This document shows, in pieces, positions 24,084 through 32,515 of a stretch of 32,515 nucleotides of DNA (position 1 is the stretch's first letter; each line of letters begins with the position of its first letter). The translations under genes and the position numbers were made by a program. This DNA is from Burkholderiales bacterium (GTDB lineage Bacteria > Pseudomonadota > Gammaproteobacteria > Burkholderiales > Burkholderiaceae_C), in contig CANNRR010000022.1 of NCBI GenBank assembly GCA_947508055.1, positions 1 through 32,515 of the forward strand. The letters are read 5' to 3'. The notes below the pieces were generated by a model, which was given only the letters and a program-made list of their open reading frames with translations, did no database searches and was not told the DNA's origin.

Positions 24084-26381
24084 TCACCGTCGGCGAGTGC
24101 CGGATTCAATAACCCCCGCCCCACGCACCTCAATCCGCACTTCGTCCAGCACCCGCCCCTTGGCATCCGCAATGCGCACCACATGTCGTCCGGGCCATGG
24201 CGGCCACTGTGCGGATGGGCCCTTGGCAAACACTTTGCCATCGATCAACCAGTGCAGGTTGGTGCCATCTGCCAATAAGGTCAGGCGTTGATTTTTCGGC
24301 GGAATGTCCGGGTCTAGCGCGATGATGGTTCCGGTGGTTGGTGCCGTGATGCGGGCTATCTGTATGCCGGTAGACTGTGAGCCTTTTTGAGCACTAGCTC
24401 CTGAATACTGTGCGTCAGTAGCTCCTGAATTAATAGCAAACGAAGACTGTTGCGTGCCTGCCAGAAACCACTCTCTGCGCGCAGCCTCAATCGGGGCAGA
24501 GGCAGATTTTCCGGCCGGATCGCTGGCGCTGCCGCCCGGAGTTGCAAACTGCACCGCTACTGGCACCACCCCAACTGGTGGTTGGGGTGCGTGGCTGGGT
24601 TGCGAGGCGTGCAGGTAGTTTATGACTGCGGCCCAGATGGGCGCGGCACCGGTGGTGCCGCTGACGTCCCACATCGGCGCACCGCTGGCGTTGCCCACCC
24701 ACACGCCCACGGTATAGCGTTGCGACCAGCCCACCGCCCAGTTGTCACGCATGTCTTTGCTGGTGCCGGTTTTGACTGCGGTCCAGAAGCGTGTGGCCAG
24801 AATGCTGTCGGTGCCAAAGGTGCGGGCGCGGGCCAGTGGATCGCTCAGGATGTCACCCACGATGAAGGCGGCGCGCGGGTCCAGTGCATTGCGCGACCGT
24901 GGTTTAGCGCCGGGCGTGAGCGATGGGGCGCTGGTGCGTCCACCATTGGCCAACGCGCGGTAGGCGTTGACCAGGTTGATTAAGGACACTTCGGCACTGC
25001 CCAAGGCCAGGCTGTAGCCGTAGTAGTCGCCACTTTCTTTAAGCGGCAGGCCCAGTTGCACCAGTTGTTTGTGAAACGCGTCTGGTGACACCATCGCCAG
25101 CGTACGCACGGCGGGAACGTTGAGCGACGCGCCCAGCGCGGTGCGGGTCGATACCCAGCCCTTGAACTGGTGGTCGTAGTTTTGTGGAATGTAGAGGCCG
25201 CCTGCGGTGTGGATTTGTGTGCCTGAATCGTGCAGCAGCGAGGCAGCAGTGATGCGCCGCTGGGCAATCGCCTGGGCATATATAAACGGCTTCAGCGTGG
25301 AGCCGGGTTGGCGCAGCGCGGTGACGCCGTCTACATCGGCCGCGTTGCTGATGTCCTCTCCCGATGAGCCGACCCACGCCAGTATCTCGCCGGTGGCGTT
25401 GTCCACCACTACCAAGGCACCGTCTTCGACATGGCGGCCAGCCAACTCGCGCAGGTGTTGCTGCAGGGTTTGCACGGCGAAGCGCTGCAGAGGTGCGCGC
25501 AGTGTTGTCTTGATGGCGGACGGGATAGTCGGCGTGCGTGCTGCGGCGGTCGATGCCTTCACGAGGCTGCGAGCCACATGTGGTGCCAAGCCCGCACTGG
25601 CAGCGTATGCGCGACGCTGCAAAACGCCGCTGGTGAACAGGTCCAGCGCCTCGCAGTCGGCGCCCGTGCTCTGCAGGCTTTTTAACACCGCACAAGCCCG
25701 CTGCGCTACCTGTGCAGCACTGGCGTTGGGTGCACGAACCAGCGCGGTGGCCACCGCAGCCTCGCGTGCATCCAGCCCATGCGGGGCTTTGCCAAACAGG
25801 GTCTGGCTCATGGCGTCTATGCCCACCAACTCTCCTTTGAAGGGCACCAGGTTCAAGTAGGCTTCCAGGATCTGGTCTTTGCGCCAGTTGCGCTCCAGTA
25901 TTTGCGCAGACACCGTTTGCTCCAGCTTCTGCACCACGTTGCGCCCACGCGGTCCACGCTTGAGGTCGTCATCGAGCAGACCGGCCAACTGCATGGTGAT
26001 GGTCGACGCTCCGCGCGTCTTGCGACTCCACAGGTTGGCCCAGGCTGCGCTGGACACTGCCTGCCAGTCGACCCCGCTGTGTTCGTAAAAGCGTTTGTCT
26101 TCACTTAGCACCAGCGCCGTGCGCATGGCCGGGGAAATGTCGGCCAGCGCCACCCACTGGCCGCGGCGCACGGTGGCGTCGGTGCGCAGGCGATGCAAAA
26201 CTTCCCCGTGTCGGTCGAGGATCAGGGTGTCGGACGGTTTGAAGGCTGCCTTTACTTCGTTAAATGTGGCTGTAGACCCCGTAGAATGTGCGCAGACAGC
26301 TATCAAAAAAATAGCACTTGGTTTGCTCAGCTTGGTGCTGTTCCAGCCAGCCAGGTTGCGAAGAGACTCCCATCGAGTCAC
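24084..26381 (-). CDS. pbpC: Penicillin-binding protein 1C
   Basis: A 765-residue bifunctional peptidoglycan synthase. The glycosyltransferase domain has the catalytic E94 in SEDKRFYEHSG, then RGASTITMQLA and ILEAYLN. The transpeptidase has S361xxK364 (QPGSTLKPF), SLN at 419-421 and KTGT at 537-540, and a C-terminal PBP1C domain follows (about 675-755). The start is a GTG at 26381 that overlaps the macroglobulin stop as GTGA. The N-terminus is odd: instead of a long signal anchor there is only AIFLIAV, encoded by repeat R3 (residues 23-38). A second repeat-like tract encodes NSGATDAQYSGASAQ (about 651-665). Membrane anchoring is therefore uncertain, though the catalytic residues are intact. 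Confidence 0.93.
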   Translation of the reverse strand: MTRWESLRNLAGWNSTKLSKPSAIFLIAVCAHSTGSTATFNEVKAAFKPSDTLILDRHGEVLHRLRTDATVRRGQWVALADISPAMRTALVLSEDKRFYEHSGVDWQAVSSAAWANLWSRKTRGASTITMQLAGLLDDDLKRGPRGRNVVQKLEQTVSAQILERNWRKDQILEAYLNLVPFKGELVGIDAMSQTLFGKAPHGLDAREAAVATALVRAPNASAAQVAQRACAVLKSLQSTGADCEALDLFTSGVLQRRAYAASAGLAPHVARSLVKASTAAARTPTIPSAIKTTLRAPLQRFAVQTLQQHLRELAGRHVEDGALVVVDNATGEILAWVGSSGEDISNAADVDGVTALRQPGSTLKPFIYAQAIAQRRITAASLLHDSGTQIHTAGGLYIPQNYDHQFKGWVSTRTALGASLNVPAVRTLAMVSPDAFHKQLVQLGLPLKESGDYYGYSLALGSAEVSLINLVNAYRALANGGRTSAPSLTPGAKPRSRNALDPRAAFIVGDILSDPLARARTFGTDSILATRFWTAVKTGTSKDMRDNWAVGWSQRYTVGVWVGNASGAPMWDVSGTTGAAPIWAAVINYLHASQPSHAPQPPVGVVPVAVQFATPGGSASDPAGKSASAPIEAARREWFLAGTQQSSFAINSGATDAQYSGASAQKGSQSTGIQIARITAPTTGTIIALDPDIPPKNQRLTLLADGTNLHWLIDGKVFAKGPSAQWPPWPGRHVVRIADAKGRVLDEVRIEVRGAGVIESGTRRR
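24395..24430. repeat. Tandem 12-bp repeat inside pbpC
   Basis: TAGCTCCTGAAT occurs perfectly at 24395-24406 and 24419-24430, a 24-bp period. It encodes the peptide repeats YSGAS and NSGAT in the linker before the PBP1C C-terminal domain. The surrounding bases (GCCTTTTTGAGCAC on one side, TAATAGCAAACG on the other) look like a captured intergenic repeat rather than native coding sequence. Confidence 0.6.
26268..26317. repeat. Interspersed repeat, copy R3, inside the pbpC 5' end
   Basis: GGCTGTAGACCCCGT, GAATGTGCGC and CAGCTATCAA match copy R1 at 2056-2108 with about 5-6 differences over the first 39 bases. It ends with AAAAAAATAGC, which can pair with GCTAT in the same element. It lies antisense to pbpC and is translated in frame as AIFLIAVCAHSTGSTA. 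Confidence 0.75.
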
Positions 26382-29300
26382 TTGGCCGCCTCGACCCTTA
26401 CCCGTGCATTGGGGCTCTCGCCAAACATCTCCGGTGCGTACATAGCCTCTACCCGCGACGGTGGCAACGTGAACTCGCCGACGTTGTTGAGACGGATGGT
26501 GTACTCCAGCTTTGCCACTCCCTTGGGCAGGAACTGGTAGTAGCTGCGCAAGACTTCGAAGCTGCGCTCTTCAAACGCCGCCCAGGCATAGCCCTCGCGC
26601 TTCTCACCTTGGGTGGCGATCTCGCTGTCGCGCCCCAGGCCGCTACCCAAAATGGTGGCGCCACCGGGCACCGGGTCGGTGATTACGGCCCAGCTCATGT
26701 CGGCGCTGGCGTTGACCTCCAGCGTGATGCGCAGTACGTCACCCCGGGTGTAGCTGCCGACGGGCAGGCTCTTGTTGGCCTGTTCCAGCGGGGTAATGGT
26801 CTTTTTGATCTGGTAGCCGGCGCTATAGGCTTCCTTTAATTGAACGGCGGCAATGGACTGCAGCGTCAACCAGGGCTTGCCGGTGCCTTGGTGGGTGACG
26901 TTTAAGGTGTCCTTGGCCGAAGTGCTGTTCCAGGGCAGGAACATGCTGTTGTTTCGCAAATTACCTGGTCCGGCAGGTGCACCAAACCACGTTGACTGAT
27001 GGGTCGCCCCCAGTGTGTCAGTGGCTTTTATGCGCTCGACCTTGCTCCAGTCCACGTTCGCTACTCCCGTACTCATGCTGGCCTTGGTGGTGCCCGTCAC
27101 TGCAACCGCTTCAAACTTGGCCGAGAACTTTTCCAGGGCGATCCCGCCCCACAGGTTGGCGGTGGTGGTAAGCCATGCGCCACGCGTCTGGCGGGCGATG
27201 AAGCCGTTGGCCAGGCGGCCCATGTCATCCTTCCAGGCGGGGTCGTCCATGACGCTGAGCATCAGGCGTGCGCTGTTGACGTCGCCGTTTTGCATCAGCC
27301 ACCACCAATAGTCTTCGCGCTCGGTGCTGAAGACCATTCTGGTTCCCTGGTAGCTGATGCGCGAACGCAAAATCTGATTCGCTTCTGCCATGCGTTTGTC
27401 TCGGTCCGGTGCGTCTTGCACGCGTCTGAGGATGGTGAGCCAATCAATCACCGCGTGCGTAGGCCACTGGTTGGGCGCAATGGTGATGCTTGCGAGCATG
27501 CGACCCTGTGCCTTGCCGTATCGAGACAGGGCTTCCAGGGCCGCGAGCTTGCGGATGTCCAGGTCTTTGCGGGGGCTCCAGAAGTCGCGCTGGATGCGTC
27601 CCTCCACAAATGCGATCAAGCCACGCTCCATCGGCGCCCGGCTGTCGTCGCTCAGTGCAAAGGCGGGGTTGATGCTGGAGGCCTCGTGTGCGGCCGCGAG
27701 CAGATAGGCAGTCAGCGTGTCACTGCCATGGTTGGCCTCGCCATCGCGCGGTGGGAAGTAATTGGCCAGACCGTCGCTGTCCAGGTAGCTGGGGAGTTGC
27801 GCTGCGACGTTTTGCCACATTTTGCCGTCACGCAGACCGATGGCCTTACTGGTCTTTTGCTCCAGGCAGGCAAAGGGGTAGTTAGCAAGCCAGTCTTTCA
27901 CGCCCGGTAGACCTTCCGCGAGCCTGGGTTGCAGCGACATCTTCAGTCCTCCGCGACCGGGTATCGGGTCAGTCGGCGCATTCACGTCCAGGTTGAACGG
28001 ACCATCAATCTGCACCAGTGTCGCCTGTTGCACAGTCAGCGGTATGGCAGGAATGATGCGTTGGCGTGCTTTCAATGCATCGCGGGCGCCGCTGACCGTG
28101 TCCCGGGCTTCGATCTCCCACAGGATGGCCTGCGAGCGCAGTTGCGCGAGTTGCGCTGGCGCCGTCACCATCCATGCCACTTCTCGCGCATCGCCAGCGG
28201 GAATGTCTACCAGCTGGGGTTTGAGGTCCAGCAGCGTGGCCCGTGGCGTCACTTCCACCTTCATCGCCTGCTGGGTGGTGTTGCGCAGAGTGAGTTGGGC
28301 GCGGAACTGGTCGTCCTCGCGCACCAGCGGTGGCAGTCCGCTGATGATTTGCAAGTCTTGCGTGGCGCGGATGGTGGTTGATCCCGTGCCGAACAAACCA
28401 ACCGATGCATCAGCTACTGCCACGATCTTGAAGGTGGTCAGCGCGTCGTTCAGCGGCACTATTACAACGGCTGAACCATTGCCGTCGAGCTTCACACTCG
28501 GATTCCACAACAGCAGCGTTTCGAGCAGTTCGCGCGCGCCACTCTTGCCGCCGCCGCCGCCGGCCGGTACGGCCTTGCGGCCATAGTGCCGCCGGCCAAT
28601 GATTTCCATTTGTGCGGTGGAGGTTTCCACGCCCCAGGAACGGCGCTGCAACATGGCGTCGAGCAGGTTCCAGCTGGTGTTGGGCATCAGTTCCAGCAGG
28701 GCCTGGTCGACGGCGGCAAGGGCTACTTCCGCGTTGGCGGCGGGTTGGCCATTGGGCAGCTTCACCTGGATGGTCACCTTGGCCTGGCTGCGCACGGCGT
28801 AACTCTCTTTGTCGGCCTGGACGCTCACGTCGAGTTGGTGGGCCTTGGCGCCCACGCGGATCTCGGCCACACCGAGGCGGAAGGCGGGCTTGCTCAGATC
28901 CACCAGCGCGGTTGGCGCGATGTATTCACGCCCCTCGTACCAGAACGAGGTCCACCACTCGCGTGGCGCCTTGTAGCCCCAGGTGAAGAAGCTGTACCAC
29001 GGCACCTCGCGCAGCCGGCCGCGCACGGCCAGCACGCTGACATAGACATTGGGTCCCCAGCCGTCCTTGATCTTCAAGTTGATGGTTGGGTCCTGGCCGT
29101 TGAGTTGCACCACGTCGGTCTCAATGATGCCTTCGCGCTCCACGGCCACCAATGCGGTGGCAAATCGGAACGGCATGCGCACCTGAAATTTGGCGGTCTC
29201 GCCCGGCTGGTAGCTTTTCTTCTCGGGCAGCAGGTCAATGCGGTCGTGGTTTTCGCCACCAAACCACAGCTCACCTTGTTTGGTGACGTAGACGCTCGAG

Positions 29301-32300
29301 GCCGCCTGGATGCTGTTGCCCGCCGTGTCCTTGGCAGTGACCACCAGTTCCACTTCACCGGCTTCGGCAAGACTGGTTTCACACAGCAGCAGGCCGCGCG
29401 AATCGCTCTTGCCGCTGCACACGCTGCCGAGTTCTTTGACGTTGGTCTTGTTGTCGTAGGTGTAGAAGCCACCCACCATGCGCTTGCGGGTGGTGGTGAC
29501 GATGCGCGCGGTGGCCTTGACTTCCAGTGCAACATCAGCCTGTGGCTTGCCAGACAGGTCCAGCGCCAGAGCCTGAAACTTGATTTTTTGGGTACTCGAT
29601 ACCCAACCCTCGGTCTTGATGCCGGCCACCACAGCGGCAGGCCACAGGGTTTGGGTGCTGCGGATCGTTTGAACTTCCCCATTCGGGTCGGAGTAGGTCG
29701 CTTCGAGCAGCAGGTCCTGCGGCGCGCGGCTGGCGGGAACCTTATTGATGGTCACTTTGCCCGTGCCGCTCTTGTCCAGCGTGAGTGGCAGCTTGTCGGC
29801 AATGACGCGGGCGTCCGAACTGGCCTCGGCTTCCTCGTCGCCATTGGCGCGATTTTCGCGGCTGCCGCGCGGGCCCTGGAAACTGAATTCGGAATAGTCG
29901 GCGTAGCTCAGGGACTTGCCACGCACCAGCGCTGACACGCGCACTGGCAGGTTGGCCGCGCCGCCGCCCGAGACGTACTTGACTTGCACCTCCACTGGCA
30001 CCGCTTTCACATTCACCAGGGCCTTTTTCTCATTGGGTGTGACGCTGCCTTCCAGCACGGGTAGGCGGAATTCTTCGACGCGGAATTGCCCGCTGACATA
30101 GGACCGGTTGCTGGTGCCACCTTTGAGCTCTACCTGGTATAGGCCCAACTTGGCGGCGGGTGGGATGGCAAAAGTGCTCTCGGCGCTCTGGCCTCCCGTC
30201 GCCGTCTTGCGCCAGGCCAGGGTCTGCGTGTATTGCTGGCCGCTGCCCAGGTGAGTCAGCACCAGCGTCCCTGGTTGCGCCGGCGTCAGGCCAAAGCCCT
30301 GGCTGGTTTCGCTGCGCAGGATGTGCTTCATGGACACCGTTTCACCGGCGCGCAACAGTGTGCGGTCAAATATGGTGTGAGCACGCGCATCCGGTTGCAG
30401 TTCGCGGCTGGTCGGCAGGTTGAAGCGCCAGGGCTCAATTCCCCGGTTCCAGTCGCTCCAGGTAAAGGCCATGTCGTCGACCGTACCCTTGCCATCGCCC
30501 GCCGGTTGCGGCGCACGCGCGCTGACAAAGTAGGCTTGTGTGTAGGTGCCCTCGGCGTTACAAGTGGGCGCTCTGGGCGATATGCCGGTCAGGGTGGCGA
30601 TGCCCTGCGAATTGGTTTTTCCGCTCGCCACCGCACGCCCGGCGCAGTCCGATACGCGCACCTGGGCATTGGCAACCGTTGCACCCTTGTCCAGCGTCGT
30701 CACCCAGGCCAGCGCGTTCTCGCGCCCCAGCTTGAAGTGCACGCCCAGGTTGGTCACCAATGCGGAGGTGCGCACCACCATGCTGCGACCTGCGCCGTGG
30801 CGTTCGTCCAGCAGCGAGGTGCCGAGTTTTTGCGAAGTGATCTCCACCACATGGAAACCGGTCGACAGGGGTATACCCACCACTTCAAACGGGCGAGGGT
30901 CACTGCTGGCAGGCTTGGGCAGGTCCAGTGACTTCACATCGGGCTGGCCCTGCAGCAGCGAGACCATGCGGGACTGCACGTAGTCTTTGTCGTAGGCATC
31001 CAATACTTTGGGCAGCGCCCCTTTGGTGTCTTTGCTGGCCAAACGGCGCGACACGGTGAAGTTGTCGTAGCGCTGTACTTGCAAAAACCAGCGGATGATG
31101 TCTGCATCGGTACCGGGAGTCAGGGTGCTGACCTTGTTGTTTGCCACAGGCGCGCTGGTGCGGGACTGTTCCACGTTGACCCCTTTGACTGGCAACGCAG
31201 CTTCCACATTGCGCAGCGTGACCGGCAGCAGGGCCACACCGTTGGGTTCGGCAAGGCGCTCCACGATGCCAAACGGTGCGGCGGCAAACTTGGCCAGCGG
31301 TGGCATGGCTGCAGTGGATACTTTTAGCGGGAAACTGTCGGCATTGCGCAGACTGCGTCCTGATGCGTCCTTGAAGTCATTGGGCAGTTCCAGCGCGAAC
31401 TCGGTCTGCTCCGAAAATATTCCCTTGAAGGTGACGCTGTCGACGACGTGGTCTTCGGTATCGGTGGCGTCGCCTGCGCGATCGATGGCGGGCTTGTAGG
31501 TGTCTTTGCTTGACTTCAAGCGGATACCGGTCAGCGACTTGGCCGACACTGGCGCATTGAAGCTCAGTGTCATGGGGCGAATCGGGAGGCAGGCACTTTG
31601 GGAGTTCTCGCGCTCACAGGTGAAGCTGGCGGCAAAGGGCTCGCGTACCTGGAAATTGAAACGCTTTTCCACCGTGTTGGCGACACCGTCGGCGTTGGTG
31701 CTGGATGGGGGTGTGCTGATGCCTTTGCCAAACACCAGTTGCACTTTGCTCGACGGCGTCATGGTGCGGTTGCAGGCCAGGGTAACAATGCTGAGCGGCT
31801 CTTTGGCTGCGACGGTCTCCAGTTCCAATGACTTGAGCAGGTCGGCACGGTCTTTGCCGTCAATCAGGCGTACCGCCACCCGTTCGCCAAGCCCCTCGAC
31901 AGCGCACCACATATTGGCTTGCACGCTGGCCAGCATAGCCTGGCCACTGAGTTCGAGCGTGAAGAATTGATCTTCATCCATGCGGTTGCCGCCAGAGGGC
32001 TGAATGTTCTGGACAAACGGGCCACCGGTGCTGAACTGGTAGCCGCCAGTACTGGTCAACTCCGCCCCCTTGGCGGATTTGAAACCACTGCGAACCTGCA
32101 GATTGCAGGTCACGCCTGGGGGTAGGTCGCGCTCGAACTCGTAGGTCCAACTGCGGTCGGTCACCCAACGCCCTGACCCCTTGGTCACCTGCGCATCGCT
32201 GCAGTTCAGGGTCAGCGGCGCGTCCGCCTTGGGTCCGCCAAAGTTGACGGCACTGTCGTCAAACTTGGCCACCACCTGGCGCACACGGACCGCCTGGCCC

Positions 32301-32392
32301 TGGGGCGAGACGCTGAGGATCTGGAATGCCTGTGCGTGCAGTGTCGCAACCGCCAGCAGCGCGGCGCATGACTTGAGGATGGTGTGGCCCAC
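26378..32392 (-). CDS. Periplasmic alpha-2-macroglobulin family protein (YfhM-like)
   Basis: A 2004-residue bacterial alpha-2-macroglobulin. These trap proteases through a bait region and a reactive thioester. The thioester motif is CLEQ with Cys1509 (YPFACLEQKTSKAIGL). Upstream are repeated macroglobulin domains and the A2M segment (LLLWNPSVKLDGNG...DALTTFKIVAVAD). A C-terminal receptor-like domain (VTDPVPGGATILGSG) follows. The start is a GTG at 32392 with AAGGAG 7 nt upstream. The signal peptide (KSCAALLAVATLHAQA) ends in a signal peptidase I site and shows no lipobox, unlike E. coli YfhM (1653 residues), so the protein is probably soluble in the periplasm. The GTGA overlap with pbpC matches the conserved yfhM-pbpC pairing, thought to guard the wall after envelope breach. 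Confidence 0.93.
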   Translation of the reverse strand: MGHTILKSCAALLAVATLHAQAFQILSVSPQGQAVRVRQVVAKFDDSAVNFGGPKADAPLTLNCSDAQVTKGSGRWVTDRSWTYEFERDLPPGVTCNLQVRSGFKSAKGAELTSTGGYQFSTGGPFVQNIQPSGGNRMDEDQFFTLELSGQAMLASVQANMWCAVEGLGERVAVRLIDGKDRADLLKSLELETVAAKEPLSIVTLACNRTMTPSSKVQLVFGKGISTPPSSTNADGVANTVEKRFNFQVREPFAASFTCERENSQSACLPIRPMTLSFNAPVSAKSLTGIRLKSSKDTYKPAIDRAGDATDTEDHVVDSVTFKGIFSEQTEFALELPNDFKDASGRSLRNADSFPLKVSTAAMPPLAKFAAAPFGIVERLAEPNGVALLPVTLRNVEAALPVKGVNVEQSRTSAPVANNKVSTLTPGTDADIIRWFLQVQRYDNFTVSRRLASKDTKGALPKVLDAYDKDYVQSRMVSLLQGQPDVKSLDLPKPASSDPRPFEVVGIPLSTGFHVVEITSQKLGTSLLDERHGAGRSMVVRTSALVTNLGVHFKLGRENALAWVTTLDKGATVANAQVRVSDCAGRAVASGKTNSQGIATLTGISPRAPTCNAEGTYTQAYFVSARAPQPAGDGKGTVDDMAFTWSDWNRGIEPWRFNLPTSRELQPDARAHTIFDRTLLRAGETVSMKHILRSETSQGFGLTPAQPGTLVLTHLGSGQQYTQTLAWRKTATGGQSAESTFAIPPAAKLGLYQVELKGGTSNRSYVSGQFRVEEFRLPVLEGSVTPNEKKALVNVKAVPVEVQVKYVSGGGAANLPVRVSALVRGKSLSYADYSEFSFQGPRGSRENRANGDEEAEASSDARVIADKLPLTLDKSGTGKVTINKVPASRAPQDLLLEATYSDPNGEVQTIRSTQTLWPAAVVAGIKTEGWVSSTQKIKFQALALDLSGKPQADVALEVKATARIVTTTRKRMVGGFYTYDNKTNVKELGSVCSGKSDSRGLLLCETSLAEAGEVELVVTAKDTAGNSIQAASSVYVTKQGELWFGGENHDRIDLLPEKKSYQPGETAKFQVRMPFRFATALVAVEREGIIETDVVQLNGQDPTINLKIKDGWGPNVYVSVLAVRGRLREVPWYSFFTWGYKAPREWWTSFWYEGREYIAPTALVDLSKPAFRLGVAEIRVGAKAHQLDVSVQADKESYAVRSQAKVTIQVKLPNGQPAANAEVALAAVDQALLELMPNTSWNLLDAMLQRRSWGVETSTAQMEIIGRRHYGRKAVPAGGGGGKSGARELLETLLLWNPSVKLDGNGSAVVIVPLNDALTTFKIVAVADASVGLFGTGSTTIRATQDLQIISGLPPLVREDDQFRAQLTLRNTTQQAMKVEVTPRATLLDLKPQLVDIPAGDAREVAWMVTAPAQLAQLRSQAILWEIEARDTVSGARDALKARQRIIPAIPLTVQQATLVQIDGPFNLDVNAPTDPIPGRGGLKMSLQPRLAEGLPGVKDWLANYPFACLEQKTSKAIGLRDGKMWQNVAAQLPSYLDSDGLANYFPPRDGEANHGSDTLTAYLLAAAHEASSINPAFALSDDSRAPMERGLIAFVEGRIQRDFWSPRKDLDIRKLAALEALSRYGKAQGRMLASITIAPNQWPTHAVIDWLTILRRVQDAPDRDKRMAEANQILRSRISYQGTRMVFSTEREDYWWWLMQNGDVNSARLMLSVMDDPAWKDDMGRLANGFIARQTRGAWLTTTANLWGGIALEKFSAKFEAVAVTGTTKASMSTGVANVDWSKVERIKATDTLGATHQSTWFGAPAGPGNLRNNSMFLPWNSTSAKDTLNVTHQGTGKPWLTLQSIAAVQLKEAYSAGYQIKKTITPLEQANKSLPVGSYTRGDVLRITLEVNASADMSWAVITDPVPGGATILGSGLGRDSEIATQGEKREGYAWAAFEERSFEVLRSYYQFLPKGVAKLEYTIRLNNVGEFTLPPSRVEAMYAPEMFGESPNARVRVEAAK

Positions 32393-32515
32393 AAACGCTC
32401 CTTGTGTGATTTAGCTACTCCGTGCAGCCAACGCCAACAGAAAATGCCGCAAGGGCAGGGTGGTGTGCATTTAGCAAAAGGAGAGAGAGAGTCGTCGTTC
32501 AGCGGCTCAGGGTGC

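Noticed and set aside
26999-29935. Long plus-strand frames (up to 449 codons) opposite the macroglobulin gene
   Set aside because: They are His/Gln/Ala-rich shadows of a well-supported minus-strand gene, with no motifs or start signals.

Overview
The window looks like chromosomal DNA of a betaproteobacterium of the family Comamonadaceae (order Burkholderiales), most like Rhodoferax and its relatives. This rests on overall protein character, the ubiT-ubiD, queF, yfhM-pbpC and long-insert dinB types, the GC-rich codon use, and short interspersed repeats of a kind I associate with that family. No database search was possible, so the genus is a guess. No rRNA, tRNA, CRISPR array, transposase, integrase or prophage gene was seen.

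Layout: (1) 1-2046: ubiquinone genes ubiT and ubiD. (2) 2047-6506: an accessory island of about 4.4 kb. It holds the N-terminal remnant of a two-partner-secretion transporter, a ParD/ParE-type toxin-antitoxin pair with a likely operator, an OmpR-type response regulator, a 7TMR-DISM sensor kinase with an apparent frameshift, and a second, frameshifted copy of the last 389 bp of ubiD. The island is therefore bracketed by direct repeats of the ubiD 3' end. (3) 6507-10920: an acyl-CoA dehydrogenase, overlapping tail to tail with a two-gene unit of a periplasmic amino-acid-type binding protein and a membrane PAS-PAS-GGDEF diguanylate cyclase. (4) 11166-16455: plus-strand housekeeping and stress genes: msrA, an EF-G-like GTPase, yaaA, an alpha/beta hydrolase and queF. 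(5) 16472-23118: minus-strand genes: a phenylpyruvate/indolepyruvate decarboxylase; a tightly overlapping cluster of DHH phosphoesterase, RskA-like membrane protein, DNA polymerase IV and dienoyl-CoA-isomerase-type crotonase; and an FMN alpha-hydroxy-acid oxidase. (6) 23376-24059: an orphan mlaC on the plus strand. (7) 24084-32392: the periplasmic alpha-2-macroglobulin/PBP1C pair on the minus strand, coupled by a GTGA overlap.

The least ordinary features are these. The ubiD-bracketed island. Short repeats that seem to have been captured inside or at the edge of genes: an in-frame block in the crotonase, the only hydrophobic N-terminal stretch of PBP1C, a tandem 24-bp unit in PBP1C, and the start codon region of the hydrolase. 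The binding protein/cyclase pair, which resembles the NspS-MbaA arrangement. The RskA-like protein translationally coupled to Pol IV without any sigma factor. And several genes whose start codon lies about 6 nt after a -10-like hexamer, suggesting leaderless mRNAs.
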